Source: Gracilaria gracilis
Taxonomy: Eukaryota; Rhodophyta; Florideophyceae; Gracilariales; Gracilariaceae
Assembly (NCBI GenBank): GCA_030374805.1
Contig: JARGSG010000040.1
Span: 62,001-126,000 of the forward strand
Direction of reading: 5' to 3'
DNA length: 64,000 nucleotides
The notes beneath the pieces are model-generated. The model searched no databases. It saw only the letters and a program-made list of their open reading frames with translations, and was not told the origin of the DNA. A program made the position numbers and the translations under genes. Position 1 is the stretch's first letter, and each line of letters begins with the position of its first letter. Of this stretch, positions 1 to 11,215 are shown piece after piece.

Positions 1-289
1 TCGAGCAACAGCGTGGAAGGGAGCGCCGCCAGCGCAGGCCGCGGCTGCGTGGCATGTCGCATCTCAGCGCACGAAACGAGCGCGTCTGCGGCGGCGACGG
101 CGGCGCTCGCCGCTTGCACGGCGCTGCACGGCGCGGACGGAGACGCCGAGGTGCGCGCGCGCGCGCGCTCGCAGATTATTGCGCGTAGCAATTGCACTGA
201 CAGAGCTCTCGCCCACGCCGTGCGCACACGAGATGGATATCTTACATATGCACGTGTGCAACTTTCGGGAGAGCATTTCTTCCAATTAC

Positions 290-1530
290 AGTGTCATTCG
301 CCGCAGCTGCCATATTCCCCAAACAGACACTGTGGGCACGGTAACATTCCCAGCACCCACTTCAATTTCCAGGTCTTGATAACCGTCCACGCTTATATCG
401 CGTACCATACGCCCACATAAAACCGTAAGAATGCCAATCTCACGATAAGTATGGAGCCCATCGTTGATTCCAACCATCCATGGCAAAAAGCGGATGACGT
501 TCAGATCATGAAATTATTTTTCAGCGCCACCGACATGACGAGCTGGAAACGATCACAGTACTGAATGTCATCGAATAACCCTAACACCATTCTTTCATCA
601 GTAGTAGGTACCAAGCATACTTCCCGGGAGGCTCTATCAAGTAAGAGCGCTCCATTCTCCTCATCTTTAACCCATTTTGTCTTCATAAAACACTCCAGAG
701 TCTTTCCGCTTTCGACAGTGAAATTGGCAGTATGGAAGGCTTTCGGAGGTTCCGTATCACTAAATCCGCTCAGATCCCTCTCTGATCCTTCCATGCTCTG
801 CTGAAGTTCACTGCAAGAAAACTAAAATTTTGAGTCGATCCAATTCGTACATTTGGAATTCTATTGAGAGGAAACGTTTCTTCAGACTCGAAAACGTCTC
901 GACCTACTCTAATATCTGATGCGTTCCAACTGTTTGTCTCGGCGATATCCTCGGCGAGAAAACTTGATTGTGCAAGCTCACCTTCCACGAAGTTCTTCTC
1001 CGAAAAAATTCGAAGGACACAACGCTGCCTTTCCCAATCCGTGAAATTCCGTAGAATTTGTCATATTGAATAGGATTGGAAAGTACCACTTTCCGTTGAC
1101 GCTGTAGCAAGTTTTCTCAACTCTTTCTAATGCAAAGCGCATCTACAGAATGTAGTTTGGATTGCTCTGAAGCAGGGAACTCACATTCGAAGCCTGCGTT
1201 GACACTCGAACAACTTCAGTTCTCCGAATCCAAACAGACTGTGCCCCAGTAGAAAATTCGAGGGCCATTTCCAGAATCGAAATAGAGACAACTGCCAAAA
1301 GAACCGTCACGCTACTACCTTTCTTTCTAATTTTAGCACCTCGGCGGAAGCGTACTCGAATTGAAGAGTGGCAGGAACGTGCTCATCCTCTAGTTACAGC
1401 TTTTCTCACCATGGAGTACCCAGATATCGTATCCAGGAGAACATCGGCTGTGAAGCTTATCGTGAGCCACATAATGACAAAGTTGAGAACATTGAAAACC
1501 TCCGGATCCAGAAATACGAGTGCAATCATC
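290..1530 (-). CDS. possible multi-exon membrane protein, unrecognised
   Basis: I do not recognise this gene. The minus strand shows several protein-like blocks separated by plausible splice sites. Near 1530-1400 there is a hydrophobic segment (VLNFVIMWLTISF). Near 1345-1195 a second hydrophobic helix (VTVLLAVVSISIL) is followed by a GTGAGT donor. A block at 1100-985 ends at a GTGAGC donor, and a block at 809-510 (including VKDEENGALLLD) follows a CTTGCAG acceptor. Two reading frames stay open across parts of the region, so the exon joins are uncertain. If real, it is a membrane protein with an outer loop of about 150 residues. The alternative is a decayed gene. No family is assigned. Confidence 0.3.
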
Positions 1531-1599
1531 TCGTAGAAGACCTACGTACGACTTCGAGTCCAAAACAGTCGATCTCGTTCCAGACAATATTTCCACCGT

Positions 1600-4400
1600 T
1601 TCAATAGACAGCTTTCGTTAAATCGATATCTTTTAAGTAGAAGAATGCTACCTTGTGAGATTGAATATCATGGCTGTCTTTACATGTCGACAAAACACAA
1701 TTTGATCGAAATCGGAGAGCTCGCCTCACGTAAAGTTTATGAAATCACTGCCTTGCATGCAAATTGCATAGCTAACGATTCATCATTTTACCCCTCGGTG
1801 TCGTGATACCGGTTAGCTTAGTCCTGGAGTGATACAAGTAGTAGAAAGAGTAATAGCAGCAGATCTGCGCTGGCCACAACTGACGAGGATATCCTTCTAG
1901 TCTCGCTAAAAAAGCAGAATGGCGGCCTTGCGATGACTACTTGTGCAGATAAACTTTCGGCCTATTGCCGTGTTAGGCACGCCAGTGTGGCAACCGCCGG
2001 GCATAAATGCAAGTCTACTTGACAATCTGGTGGATAGAAGAGTGATAGAGAGCAAAAGAAAACAATTAGCATTAACGCTGCTCCATTCAATGGCTTACTG
2101 AAAGACCAACCGCTTCGTCGTTAACCAAAATATGCTACAGAAATGATTTACAACAATCTGTTTACCAAGCGGCACACAAAGGATGTGTATTGTGTTGTGG
2201 TTATATCTCTTGTCTCAGTGACTTTGAACGTTTGAAGTTGTGTCTCATTGTTTACCTGACCTTTTATGTATTTGAACTCGTATTTGTTTTACGAGAGCAT
2301 ACAAGTACTACCTAATGCTCTCGTGTGTTTTTGTTTGCCTATAAAGAGAGGACTGCTATTGGCACTCTCTATAGAAACAGTCTTCATCTCACATCGTCTT
2401 GTTTCTAAACTGCCTTTCCTTCTGTAACCATGTCGGGTTTTGTTTGACCTGACGTGAAAGGAAATAGCGTTTCCCGAAAAGCGATCATTTCTGCCTGTGT
2501 CTTTCAGCATGACATGAGCGCTGCTCTGCAGAGTCTATGACGAGTAAGGCTATAGGAAGAAGAAGGATTGTTGGTTCTTCGATTCGTGGAGAGGGATAGC
2601 TTTGCGAAAGGCAAATGAGCATCATAAGCGAGACAAGGCTTGCTTATGCAGTATTGCAAGCTACGATCGTGGTACAGAAGTTTGAAAGCGGAACTTTGAA
2701 CTTTCCTTAACATTTCATTGTTGCTAGCTGCAAAGCATGGAAACCATAATTTTCTTCGTAAGAACGTGAGGAGTAAGAGTCACATTTCAGTACTCCAGTG
2801 TTACTTTAGACCTCCCTTGCTATTTTTTTTGCAAGATGTCTGTTTTTGACAGTGTTTTGTTTGCAGGACCTTCTTGGCTCGTATTCAAGATAGCCGGATG
2901 AAGCGAGGTAGTTCTGTATTCGTATCAGTCTAGAACATCCGAAATCGCTGAAAGATACCCTTTCTGCTTCCAAGTCACAATTAAAACCGAAGAAACCCTG
3001 TAAAAGCTAAGCTGACATCAACGCGGGAGGCAGCCACATCACTAATTCAATGTAGCTGATCTAATCTGTTCCGTTTTATTGCCCTATACTCGCCCGCTAA
3101 GCTTAAAGAGTGGAAGCGTTGAGATGGAAGCCTCATTGCAATCGATATCATGTCAATTTGAGAAGACGTTAAAAAGGCGTATATTACAGTTGGCACCAGA
3201 ATCCTCGCGAGCTTCTGGCAAAGCGCTATCACATTGGAACGTAAGAAAAAGGCAACTAAAGCAATGAAGAAACTCTCTCAGTCTAACTAAACTTTACCAA
3301 GACACACACGTCTTCGTGAACAATTCGCAGGTGGTGTTTCAAGGGACACCTTATTCAGTTGTGGAAATGTGATGAAGAGCTTCCTTACTGCTCTTCTTGT
3401 CAGAGAGAGGACAATGTAGCGGCAATGAACCAGAAATATATGCGCTGGTTTGAGTAGGAAGCTGTCTTGGTCGAGACAACGAGGAATGGAAGGACGATGA
3501 AGGCCTGCGTGTCTGTTTTTTATTTGTTGTTTCGGAACAGCAATTAAGCGAGAAGTGCACATGCCGGTTTTTGGGAAAGAACATGCCCACCATGCTGTGC
3601 GCTTCTTGATCGCCATACGACGGTTCAGTTGTTTAGCGAAGCACACGCGCCAATCACACACTGCCGATCGCGCGCTGAGCCTTGCCAGCGCATGACGCAT
3701 TGCCGCCGCGCGCGCTGCACCACACCGCCGCCCGCGCCCGCGGGTCCACCCGGGCGTGTTTGATTGTTTTTGTTTTTTGGCAAGTTTTGCTATTTGCAAC
3801 CCCCATTGCGCAAGCGCAGTGCGCATCACATGATGCGTTCCACACGTTTTGGTAGCGTTTTATTCACTCTCACGCAAAGTGAGCCAAAAATACATACACA
3901 ATCCCAAACGCGCAACACTTGTTGCAGCTTGTTTTTAAATCGTGTGCGAGCGAGAGCACACAAGGAAAGATAGAGAGAGAAAGAAAAGGATATAAAACGA
4001 GGACGAGAGCGAGCGGCGGAGACCAAAAAGAGGGTGTTGGAGCAAAAAAGGGGGTGCCAAAAAGCGCTGCGTGGGGAGCAGGCAACGAACGAGCACAACG
4101 TAACGGATACAGCACAACAAGTGGTGAGTGCATCGTTACGTCACAGCGCGTCAAACACAGCGCAACGAAAACGACGGCACGAGAGCACTAACAAGAACGC
4201 TCGCGAGCACACGCTCAAGCAGAGAGAGAGAGAAAGCGAGCGAACGAGAGTGAAGCATGGAGCAGCCGCGCGGACGCCAGCGTCAACGGACGTGCGTAAG
4301 CGACAGTGGCCACTCTGAACCGGGAGCCGCTGTCTGCAGCACTTTGTCGCGAAGCAAGCCAGTGTGGGTGCGGTGGCGCTGCAGGCACAGTAGACAGCGG
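1600..4400. other. no gene recognised
   Basis: I see no convincing coding region here. 1600-3300 is of ordinary composition with only short ORFs. From about 3650 the DNA becomes GC-rich and low in complexity: a CG-rich tract at 3690-3760, purine runs at 3960-4060, and GA repeats and (CAGA)n around 4220-4440. The small ORFs here have biased, repetitive composition and are treated as chance. Confidence 0.5.
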
Positions 4401-4416
4401 CTAGAGTCGCCAAGAC

Positions 4417-4641
4417 TCACAGACAGACAGACAGACAGAGAGCAATGAGATGACAGGCACGGTCACAACATGGTGCGCCTCGACAAATGCCACTACTCTC
4501 CTCAAAGCCACACGCAATCAAGTAATCCTTCACGCCGCCAAAGCCGCGCGTAATGTACTTGAGCGTGTGCTCCATCACCTCTCGCGGCGCGCAAGTATGA
4601 AACTGATCGTGCCAACCATCGACGACGGAATTCCTTTGCAA
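4417..4641 (-). pseudogene. IphP-type tyrosine phosphatase C-terminal relic
   Basis: The minus-strand translation contains APREVMEHTLKY followed by FGGVKDYL. This resembles the C-terminal helix of IphP/Y_phosphatase3-type protein tyrosine phosphatases, where a glutamate/helix segment precedes a YGGVxxYL motif. About 60 bp (4540-4602) is nearly the same as part of the better-preserved phosphatase relic at 22.0-22.6 kb, so both come from one family. The active-site loop is not visible upstream, so this is only a tail. The family link rests mostly on the second copy, where the P-loop can be seen. Confidence 0.45.
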
Positions 4642-5604
4642 TATGCCGAAGCGTAAACAGATGTTTGTGTTCGGTCAACCTGATCTACAGAGATGCGTCC
4701 ATTGGGTGGGAACATGGACCTCGAGAGTGGCCAGCCAAGCACATGAAATGGTCTACAAAGACGGGGTGCTGTAGATAAGGTGTTCTTCTCAGACTGATGC
4801 ACGCGATTCGCCAGCTTGGCCAGAGTCGCTGGTTACGACGGCGGACGGGTTCTGTAAACATGATTTGCATTGTGGTCATTACCGCCCTGTAGTGGGCGTG
4901 GGCGTGACTTTGCTGTTGGGGATTAGTTGTTACAAAGGCATGTTCCACTCAGACGGGGGATGACGATACGCGCCATACTGTGAGCCAGTGTGTGATATGG
5001 CAGTGAGGGCAACGTCTTAACGTGATGTTGATGCGGAGCTAGCGTTAAGGCGGGGACTTGCGGCTCCAATCGAAACGAGCAGCATTTAAGACATGACTTG
5101 CGCTGTTAGCAATATTGTGCTCGCGGAGTAGAGGAACTGAGTAGGCGTCAAACAGCGCATGAGCTGGCGAGCACATCGGGAGAGCGAGGATGTTTGGGCG
5201 AGTGGTGCAGGCGCCATGACTCATGGCCCATGAGCACGACGCGGCGCGAAGCGCTCCTGTTGACCGGCGAGATCGGTGGAAAACGTGTGCCATGCGAGCG
5301 GCTGCGCAAAGCGAATGGCGGTGCCGCACTGGCGGTGCGACGCCAAACGATAGAGTTACGCGTGGCACCCACGCCACGCGTCGTGCCGCTCGGCTGCCGA
5401 TCTCCGTCGCGGATGGCCGCTATGACTTAACCATCGCCATCTCCGCGCATGGAACGCGCCGCCTCCATCGCCGTGTGGTGCTTGCTGACATGAGCCGCCG
5501 CTCAAGGCGCGCGCCCACTGTCGCTGCCTTATGGAACGCTCGCTTCCCGCGCCGCTCGTGACGGTCGTTGCTCTTCCGCACCGTTGCTTCCTCCCCCTCG
5601 CACC

Positions 5605-6240
5605 ATGACGCCGTTCGCGCCCTTCCTGTCCGTCGCTGTGGTGACCTTCGTCTTGTGTGCCCGTGCCGCTTCGCAGCGCATCAACTTCGATATCATCGCG
5701 CCGCAGTTCGGCAACGCGTACACCCCCATCGTGCCCAACTTTAAAGACGTCACCGAGCGCGCCGGCATCGACGCGCGCTTCCGTTGAAAGAAGTACGGCA
5801 GCCCGGCTGCAGCCGACCTCGATCGCGATGAATTCCAGGACCTCATGTTTTGTCACCACGATTCCGCCCGCGTCGAGCTCTATTTCAATAATCGTGACGG
5901 CACCTTTTCCAAGTCCAAGTGGGGAGTTTGGCATGACAGTCATGGCTTCTCCCCGTTCCCAATCACCTCAAGGGAACGCGGCCTGTACTTCAAGCTCTCC
6001 GTTGGTGGAGATTATGGAAGGAAACTCAATCACCCTTTTATGTTTGCCTTCGACCCTCACACTCGCAAAGTCGACGATGTCACAAAAGCAGTCGGAGTGC
6101 AATACAAAGGCAGTCGTGGCCGCGCTGCCGTTTTCATGCACCTTTCCATGGGTAAGCATCCTTCTGGCCGGATGTCATCTTCACCAACGCCAGGCCTGCC
6201 TCGGGCAGCACTCAGTTTGCGTACGAGAATGTCGGCGTGA
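5605..6240 (+). pseudogene. FG-GAP/ASPIC-type secreted protein, 5' half, broken
   Basis: The ATG at 5605 begins a signal peptide (hydrophobic core VAVVTFVLCARA), then a CRTAC1-like start (VPNFKDVTERAGI) and an FG-GAP-like repeat (AAADLDRDEF, YFNNRDGTF). Proteins of this family are secreted or surface beta-propellers ending in an ASPIC/UnbV domain. The frame is broken by an in-frame TGA at about 5785. A one-base deletion near 6150 (GKHPSG against GKRPFW in the other copies) breaks it again. The matching 3' half, still open, lies at 12.9-14.0 kb on the same strand. The two halves were probably one gene, split when the 1,630-bp unit arose. Confidence 0.65.
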
Positions 6241-7686
6241 AAAAGTTCAAGTTACGTGGCTTGAAGGGTGGCTTTGCAAACGACGTCAATTGTCCTCCAC
6301 GGTATTCAACCACCAATTGGGTGCCTCCCACTGTACTACACCTGGGGTCGATGGTGCAGCAGTCTGGACATCGCTTCCGGTTTCTACCCTGCGCCGAGGC
6401 ACCGAATTTCACGATGTGCGTGGAGTACGTACAGAACGCCTGTTCGTAGTCGCGGAGCTATCTTCGTGATGCGACGCCCGTGGAGTACTCATACTTCGAG
6501 TTGGAGCTTGCGATTGTGCAAAGCGTCTTGTATACCGGCGAGGAAACGCTCGCAGAGCGCGACGACGGCGTGGGCGATCACGAAGCGCGTGGCGATAACG
6601 GAGACGATCTGGACACATATAAGCCTTATAGGGAAAATAACCACATTGATAACGTGTTTGTCATGATCACGAAAGTCAGCCAACAAATCAGTCTTGTTTT
6701 ATATTCTCTTCGCGATCGCAGCAAGTTATTGATTCCGATAAATGTAGCAAACAGCACAGTTTACACAAATTTTAATGCGTTCTTCGTTTCCTGTTCTTTC
6801 GACATTGATAATAATAAAACCATATTGGTGATCACACTTAGTGCATTGAACCTGAAAATGTGATACAGGTTTCTCGGCACACACACAACATGTGTGATCA
6901 TCTTCGTCGAAAACCAACTTCACGCTTACTGCATTGGCAGTCACAACAACTCTTTGATTTGATTCAGGCAGCGTAAATGGATTCTCTCGACGAAACGGAA
7001 GGCTATTCATGTAGTCCAAACATATGCGTAATGCTTCTTCCGGCGGTTCTTCTTCTGTAAATTTCCTCTTCCTTCCCAAGAGTGCCTTGTTTTTGCTCAC
7101 ATCTTGCAATTCGTGGGGTGTAGACATTGCTGAATACTAATCGCAATCGCAGTCTATTGAAACTCTTCTTATCCCAAAAGCTGCTACGGGACAGTGCGAG
7201 AAAAACGTATGTGCTTCCAAACGGCTTGGCGTGGGCGATGACAGTTGGTTTGTCGCAGTTTTGAAGCACCCGTCCAACGGTTCTAATCGCGTCATGTTGT
7301 ACACTTCTGCACTGTAAGCTTTGTAACGTCAGTGACCAGCCGCTGCGCCACTGCGTCAAGTTCACGGTCGAACCGTCCCGGTCTTTGCATTGCAACATCA
7401 ACGAGATCAGGTGTAACTTTGGTGCTAGTGGTCTACGACCACAACGTTTTGGAGCTCTGAATCATCTTGATTGTCCGTTATTCTCAGGAATCGTGGTGCC
7501 GAATTATGTGATGACAACGCTTTGATTTCAACTCACAACGTGGCAAATCGCAAGTGTTCGAGAAAGTTGGTGGTTTGCGGTTGAGACAAATGGGTTGAAA
7601 CGGATGCCCCTTGTGCTATGACTGTTGAACCGATGCGTGCTCTACTGTTGCCAAGGCTATTTCATCTATCGCGTGAGAGTAGGAAA
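6121..7686. repeat. 1,630-bp unit, copy 1 (5' end diverged)
   Basis: This copy aligns with copy 2 at a constant offset of 1,630 bp. The match fades upstream of about 6121, where copy 1 runs into the 5' half of the FG-GAP gene. It ends head-to-tail against copy 2 at 7686/7687. It differs from copies 2 and 3 by a handful of single bases, for example a 1-bp deletion near 6150 and GTACGTACAG in place of GTAAGTACAG near 6428. It shares the GGCCTGCC variant with copy 4, so it is closer to the original gene sequence. Confidence 0.85.
6726..7127 (-). CDS. 133-aa Cys-rich (zinc-ribbon-like) protein, copy 1
   Basis: I do not recognise this protein. The N-terminal half is charged (GRKRKFTEEEPPEEA). The C-terminal half has three CxxC-like pairs (CCVCAE, CTKC, CVNCAVC) spaced like a small two-zinc ribbon. 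The ORF is intact from ATG to stop in all three copies. This copy differs by one amino acid beside the second pair (CTKCDH here, CTKCGH in copies 2 and 3) and by one silent change in the serine codon near 7001. It could be a transcription-factor-type zinc ribbon or a DNA-binding protein of a mobile element. Function unknown. Confidence 0.5.
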   Translation of the reverse strand: MSTPHELQDVSKNKALLGRKRKFTEEEPPEEALRICLDYMNSLPFRRENPFTLPESNQRVVVTANAVSVKLVFDEDDHTCCVCAEKPVSHFQVQCTKCDHQYGFIIINVERTGNEERIKICVNCAVCYIYRNQ

Positions 7687-7690
7687 GACC
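7292..7690 (-). pseudogene. AAA-ATPase relic, unit copy 1
   Basis: Reading the minus strand, the start of the relic gives a Walker-B-like IDEIALA. Further on comes TTSTKVTPDLVD followed by RPGRFDREL, the hallmark after the sensor-1 strand in AAA ATPases (compare the general pattern NRPDxxDxALxRPGRFDRxx). Frameshifts and stops lie between these blocks and no Walker A is seen, so it is a decayed fragment of about 130 residues. Which AAA subfamily it came from cannot be told. Confidence 0.55.
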
Positions 7691-9316
7691 AGCAATAGTC
7701 AACATTGGCTTGGCGCGAACAAGCGGACCTCGCCATCCCAAGATTTGTAAGCGCTGCCGTTTTCATGGACCTTTCCATGGGTAAGCGTCCCTTCTGGCCG
7801 GATGTCATCTTCACCAACGCCAGGCCGGCCTCGGGCAGCACTCAGTTTGCGTACGAGAATGTCGGCGTGAAAAAGTTCAAGTTACGTGGCTTGAAGGGTG
7901 GCTTTGCAAACGACGTCAATTGTCCTCCACGGCATTCAACCACCAATTGGGTGCCTCCCACTGTACTACACCTGGGGTCGATGGTGCAGCAGTCTGGACA
8001 TCGCTTCCGGTTTCTACCCTGCGCCGAGGCACCGAATTTCACGATGTGCGTGGAGTAAGTACAGAACGCCTGTTCGTAGTCGCGGAGCTATCTTCGTGAT
8101 GCGACGCCCGTGGAGTACTCATACTTCGAGTTGGAGCTTGCGATTGTGCAAAGCGTCTTGTATACCGGCGAGGAAACGCTCGCAGAGCGCGACGACGGCG
8201 TGGGCGATCACGAAGCGCGTGGCGATAACGGAGACGATCTGGACACATATAAGCCTTATAGGGAAAATAACCACATTGATAACGTGTTTGTCATGATCAC
8301 GAAAGTCAGCCAACAAATCAGTCTTGTTTTATATTCTCTTCGCGATCGCAGCAAGTTATTGATTCCGATAAATGTAGCAAACAGCACAGTTTACACAAAT
8401 TTTAATGCGTTCTTCGTTTCCTGTTCTTTCGACATTGATAATAATAAAACCATATTGGTGACCACACTTAGTGCATTGAACCTGAAAATGTGATACAGGT
8501 TTCTCGGCACACACACAACATGTGTGATCATCTTCGTCGAAAACCAACTTCACGCTTACTGCATTGGCAGTCACAACAACTCTTTGATTTGATTCAGGCA
8601 GCGTAAATGGATTCTCTCGACGAAACGGAAGACTATTCATGTAGTCCAAACATATGCGTAATGCTTCTTCCGGCGGTTCTTCTTCTGTAAATTTCCTCTT
8701 CCTTCCCAAGAGTGCCTTGTTTTTGCTCACATCTTGCAATTCGTGGGGTGTAGACATTGCTGAATACTAATCGCAATCGCAGTCTATTGAAACTCTTCTT
8801 ATCCCAAAAGCTGCTACGGGACAGTGCGAGAAAAACGTATGTGCTTCCAAACGGCTTGGCGTGGGCGATGACAGTTGGTTTGTCGCAGTTTTGAAGCACC
8901 CGTCCAACGGTTCTAATCGCGTCATGTTGTACACTTCTGCACTGTAAGCTTTGTAACGTCAGTGACCAGCCGCTGCGCCACTGCGTCAAGTTCACGGTCG
9001 AACCGTCCCGGTCTTTGCATTGCAACATCAACGAGATCAGGTGTAACTTTGGTGCTAGTGGTCTACGACCACAACGTTTTGGAGCTCTGAATCATCTTGA
9101 TTGTCCGTTATTCTCAGGAATCGTGGTGCCGAATTATGTGATTACAACGCTTTGATTTCAACTCACAACGTGGCAAATCGCAAGTGTTCGAGAAAGTTGG
9201 TGGTTTGCGGTTGAGACAAATGGGTTGAAACGGATGCCCCTTGTGCTATGACTGTTGAACCGATGCGTGCTCTACTGTTGCCAAGGCTATTTCATCTATC
9301 GCGTGAGAGTAGGAAA
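7687..9316. repeat. 1,630-bp unit, copy 2 (full)
   Basis: A full unit running from GACCAGCAATAG to GAGAGTAGGAAA. It contains, in order, a 180-bp FG-GAP coding piece (plus strand), an unassigned stretch, the 133-aa Cys-rich ORF (minus) and an AAA-ATPase relic (minus). It appears identical to copy 3 except for one visible base (T at about 9144, where the others have G). After 9316 the sequence leaves the unit and enters a 1.9-kb unique segment. Confidence 0.9.
8356..8757 (-). CDS. 133-aa Cys-rich (zinc-ribbon-like) protein, copy 2
   Basis: This is the intact second copy of the Cys-rich ORF inside unit copy 2. Its translation matches copy 3 exactly. The three cysteine pairs and the RKRK stretch are all kept. 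No function is assigned. Confidence 0.5.
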   Translation of the reverse strand: MSTPHELQDVSKNKALLGRKRKFTEEEPPEEALRICLDYMNSLPFRRENPFTLPESNQRVVVTANAVSVKLVFDEDDHTCCVCAEKPVSHFQVQCTKCGHQYGFIIINVERTGNEERIKICVNCAVCYIYRNQ

Positions 9317-9320
9317 CCGT
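8922..9320 (-). pseudogene. AAA-ATPase relic, unit copy 2
   Basis: Same relic as in unit copy 1, with RPGRFDREL readable on the minus strand and the same frameshifts. The break existed before the unit was duplicated. Confidence 0.5.
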
Positions 9321-11215
9321 TGTTCAATTGCGTGAGAGCAAGAGAATAAATGTCGCAAAGGATGATTCTGAGCTGTTGTCCCCTTTCGACAACGGAACTT
9401 GAAATGAGGCAACGCTGTTGCGGCGTGCGTCGTGCGTGCCGGCTTGATGCCTGACAGCGTTCAACTTGCGTCTCCTCTCCTGCCGCTTCCTGCAGGGTTG
9501 TATGCCGTACCGCTATGCTTACGTCTACGTCCTGTCGCATGTTGGTGTCCCGCCTCCGGCGCGTCTGCTTGTTGCGTTATTGTCGTAGCTTCGTGTGGCG
9601 GGCCGTCGTTGCCCTGTGCGCTTTCCAGTGTGCAAGTTGCTGGTATTTCAAAAATGAAGCGACTTAATTTTCTGAACGCAAGAGCGTAGATACTGGGAGG
9701 CTCCTGAAATACCAAATCGCAAATTGAGTGCACTCAAATTCATCGATTCAGGCCATTTGAGTGGACTTAACTTGCGAAAACTGGTTGAGCCGGCTGAGGT
9801 TGTAAAAGCTACTACCAACGGTACAAAGTTTGTAGTACTCTGTACAAAGTTTGTACCTGATCTGCACGAAGGGATGGAGACTACAAGCCACACTGCCACG
9901 TGGGCAACATGTGGACACGTTTGTCCGACGAACTTCGTCCATGTTACGTCATTGTCCCAGCTTGATCACCCACAGAAATCCCGATGCTAATCCATCTCCG
10001 CCGCGCAGGTCTCCCGCCTCCTCTCTCTCGTGGGCGCACCTCTCAACGCGCTCCCCTGATGTAATCACCTTGGCTCGCCGGTTTCCCGCCCCGATGATCG
10101 CTTCAGGGACACCGCTTAAGGAGCTCGAACGCGGGGCGCCTCTCCCCGCGCAATCTGGCCACTCGAAAGTGTACGCGAAGGCACTTCCTGTCAAGCATGG
10201 CCCCGATCCGACAATACGCGCTCTTCGCTCGCCAAGCCTCGCCAATCCACGATCGCTGATGCGACGCCACGTAAGATGCTGCAGCGCAGAGATGCTCTAT
10301 TGCAGAGCGCTTCTCTTCGCGCAAACCGGCCACTCCCCCCGGATTATGAATGCGACCACGTCAGTTGCGGACCAGATGCGGTACCATGTGCTCTGCGCTT
10401 GGTCGTCTTAGCAAGTGCTCGCCATGAAATCGCCGCTCGCCCATCAGCCGCGCTCGCCGCCGCTGCGGGAGCATATGAGTAGCGCCCGCCGAGGCTCGTT
10501 CTCTCATCGTCTCTCCGCTCAATTGCATAACCGAACCGGCAGCTTGATCGTCGAGCTTGTGACCTCTGTGACCCTAGAACTATGACTTCTTCCTCTCCTC
10601 CCTCCGCGTCGCCCCGTCGCAGCGCCAGCCCGCATGCGCTGCCGCCAAGCGCCGTGATTGGCAAACGGCGGCACACCGCCCGTTGCACTTCGCCATCCTG
10701 ACGAACTTCTTCGACACTGTGATGGCCACGTTCCGAGGAGCATGAAAGGTATGTTCAATCTTGTAGACAGGGTTGGAGACCCAGAGAAACCGAAGAAATT
10801 TGCCGATGGAGAGCTTGGCAATTTTGTAAAAGACCCGTTTGTCCAAGAAGTTGGATGCCAGAACATGTTAAACTTTCCGTCTTATGAACAACTTGGATAC
10901 GAAGATGTAGAGAGTCTATGGGAAGTTTTCGAGGGCGGGAAGGATGCCGGTTTGCAGCGAATGGTTCGTTTCCTTAGGCAGAAAAATGGTCGCGTTGCAG
11001 ATCGCGACTTCTGCCCACATTTGGAGACCAACTTGTGTTCTGATTGAAAAAGAGCTGGTGTTGATGCCGTAATTATCAGGCACCTTCCATAGTATGGGGT
11101 ACACTGGTTACACTCATGAGCCGCTCGTCTGTTTCTGGCAAACGATAATTCTCCCCACAAATCGTTTCCTGGTGCCCTTGTACAGAGACATACAAGTCCA
11201 AGAACCAATAGCATA
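9317..11215. other. unique 1.9-kb segment interrupting the repeat array
   Basis: This segment lies exactly between the end of unit copy 2 and the start of unit copy 3; the other two junctions are direct head-to-tail joins. It begins CCGTTGTTCAATTG, and ACAACGG recurs inverted about 75 bp later. Near 9820-9855 a TACAAAGTTTGTA motif occurs twice. No terminal inverted repeats or target duplication could be made out. It is either an insertion at the junction or the remains of the original flank. Confidence 0.6.
10581..11047 (+). CDS. gene-like fragment, unrecognised
   Basis: I do not recognise this. An ATG at 10581 opens a Ser/Pro-rich start (MTSSSPPSASPRR). A second frame (10744-11047) gives a well-formed acidic-to-mixed stretch (PEKPKKFADGELG, YEDVESLWEVF) ending in a stop. 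The two frames do not join without a shift or an unseen intron. Composition suggests a real exon at 10744-11047. It may be a broken gene carried in the interrupting segment. Confidence 0.3.

Noticed and set aside
5356-5943. 195-aa minus-strand ORF
   Set aside because: Antisense to the FG-GAP 5' half, where the signal peptide and family motifs lie on the plus strand.
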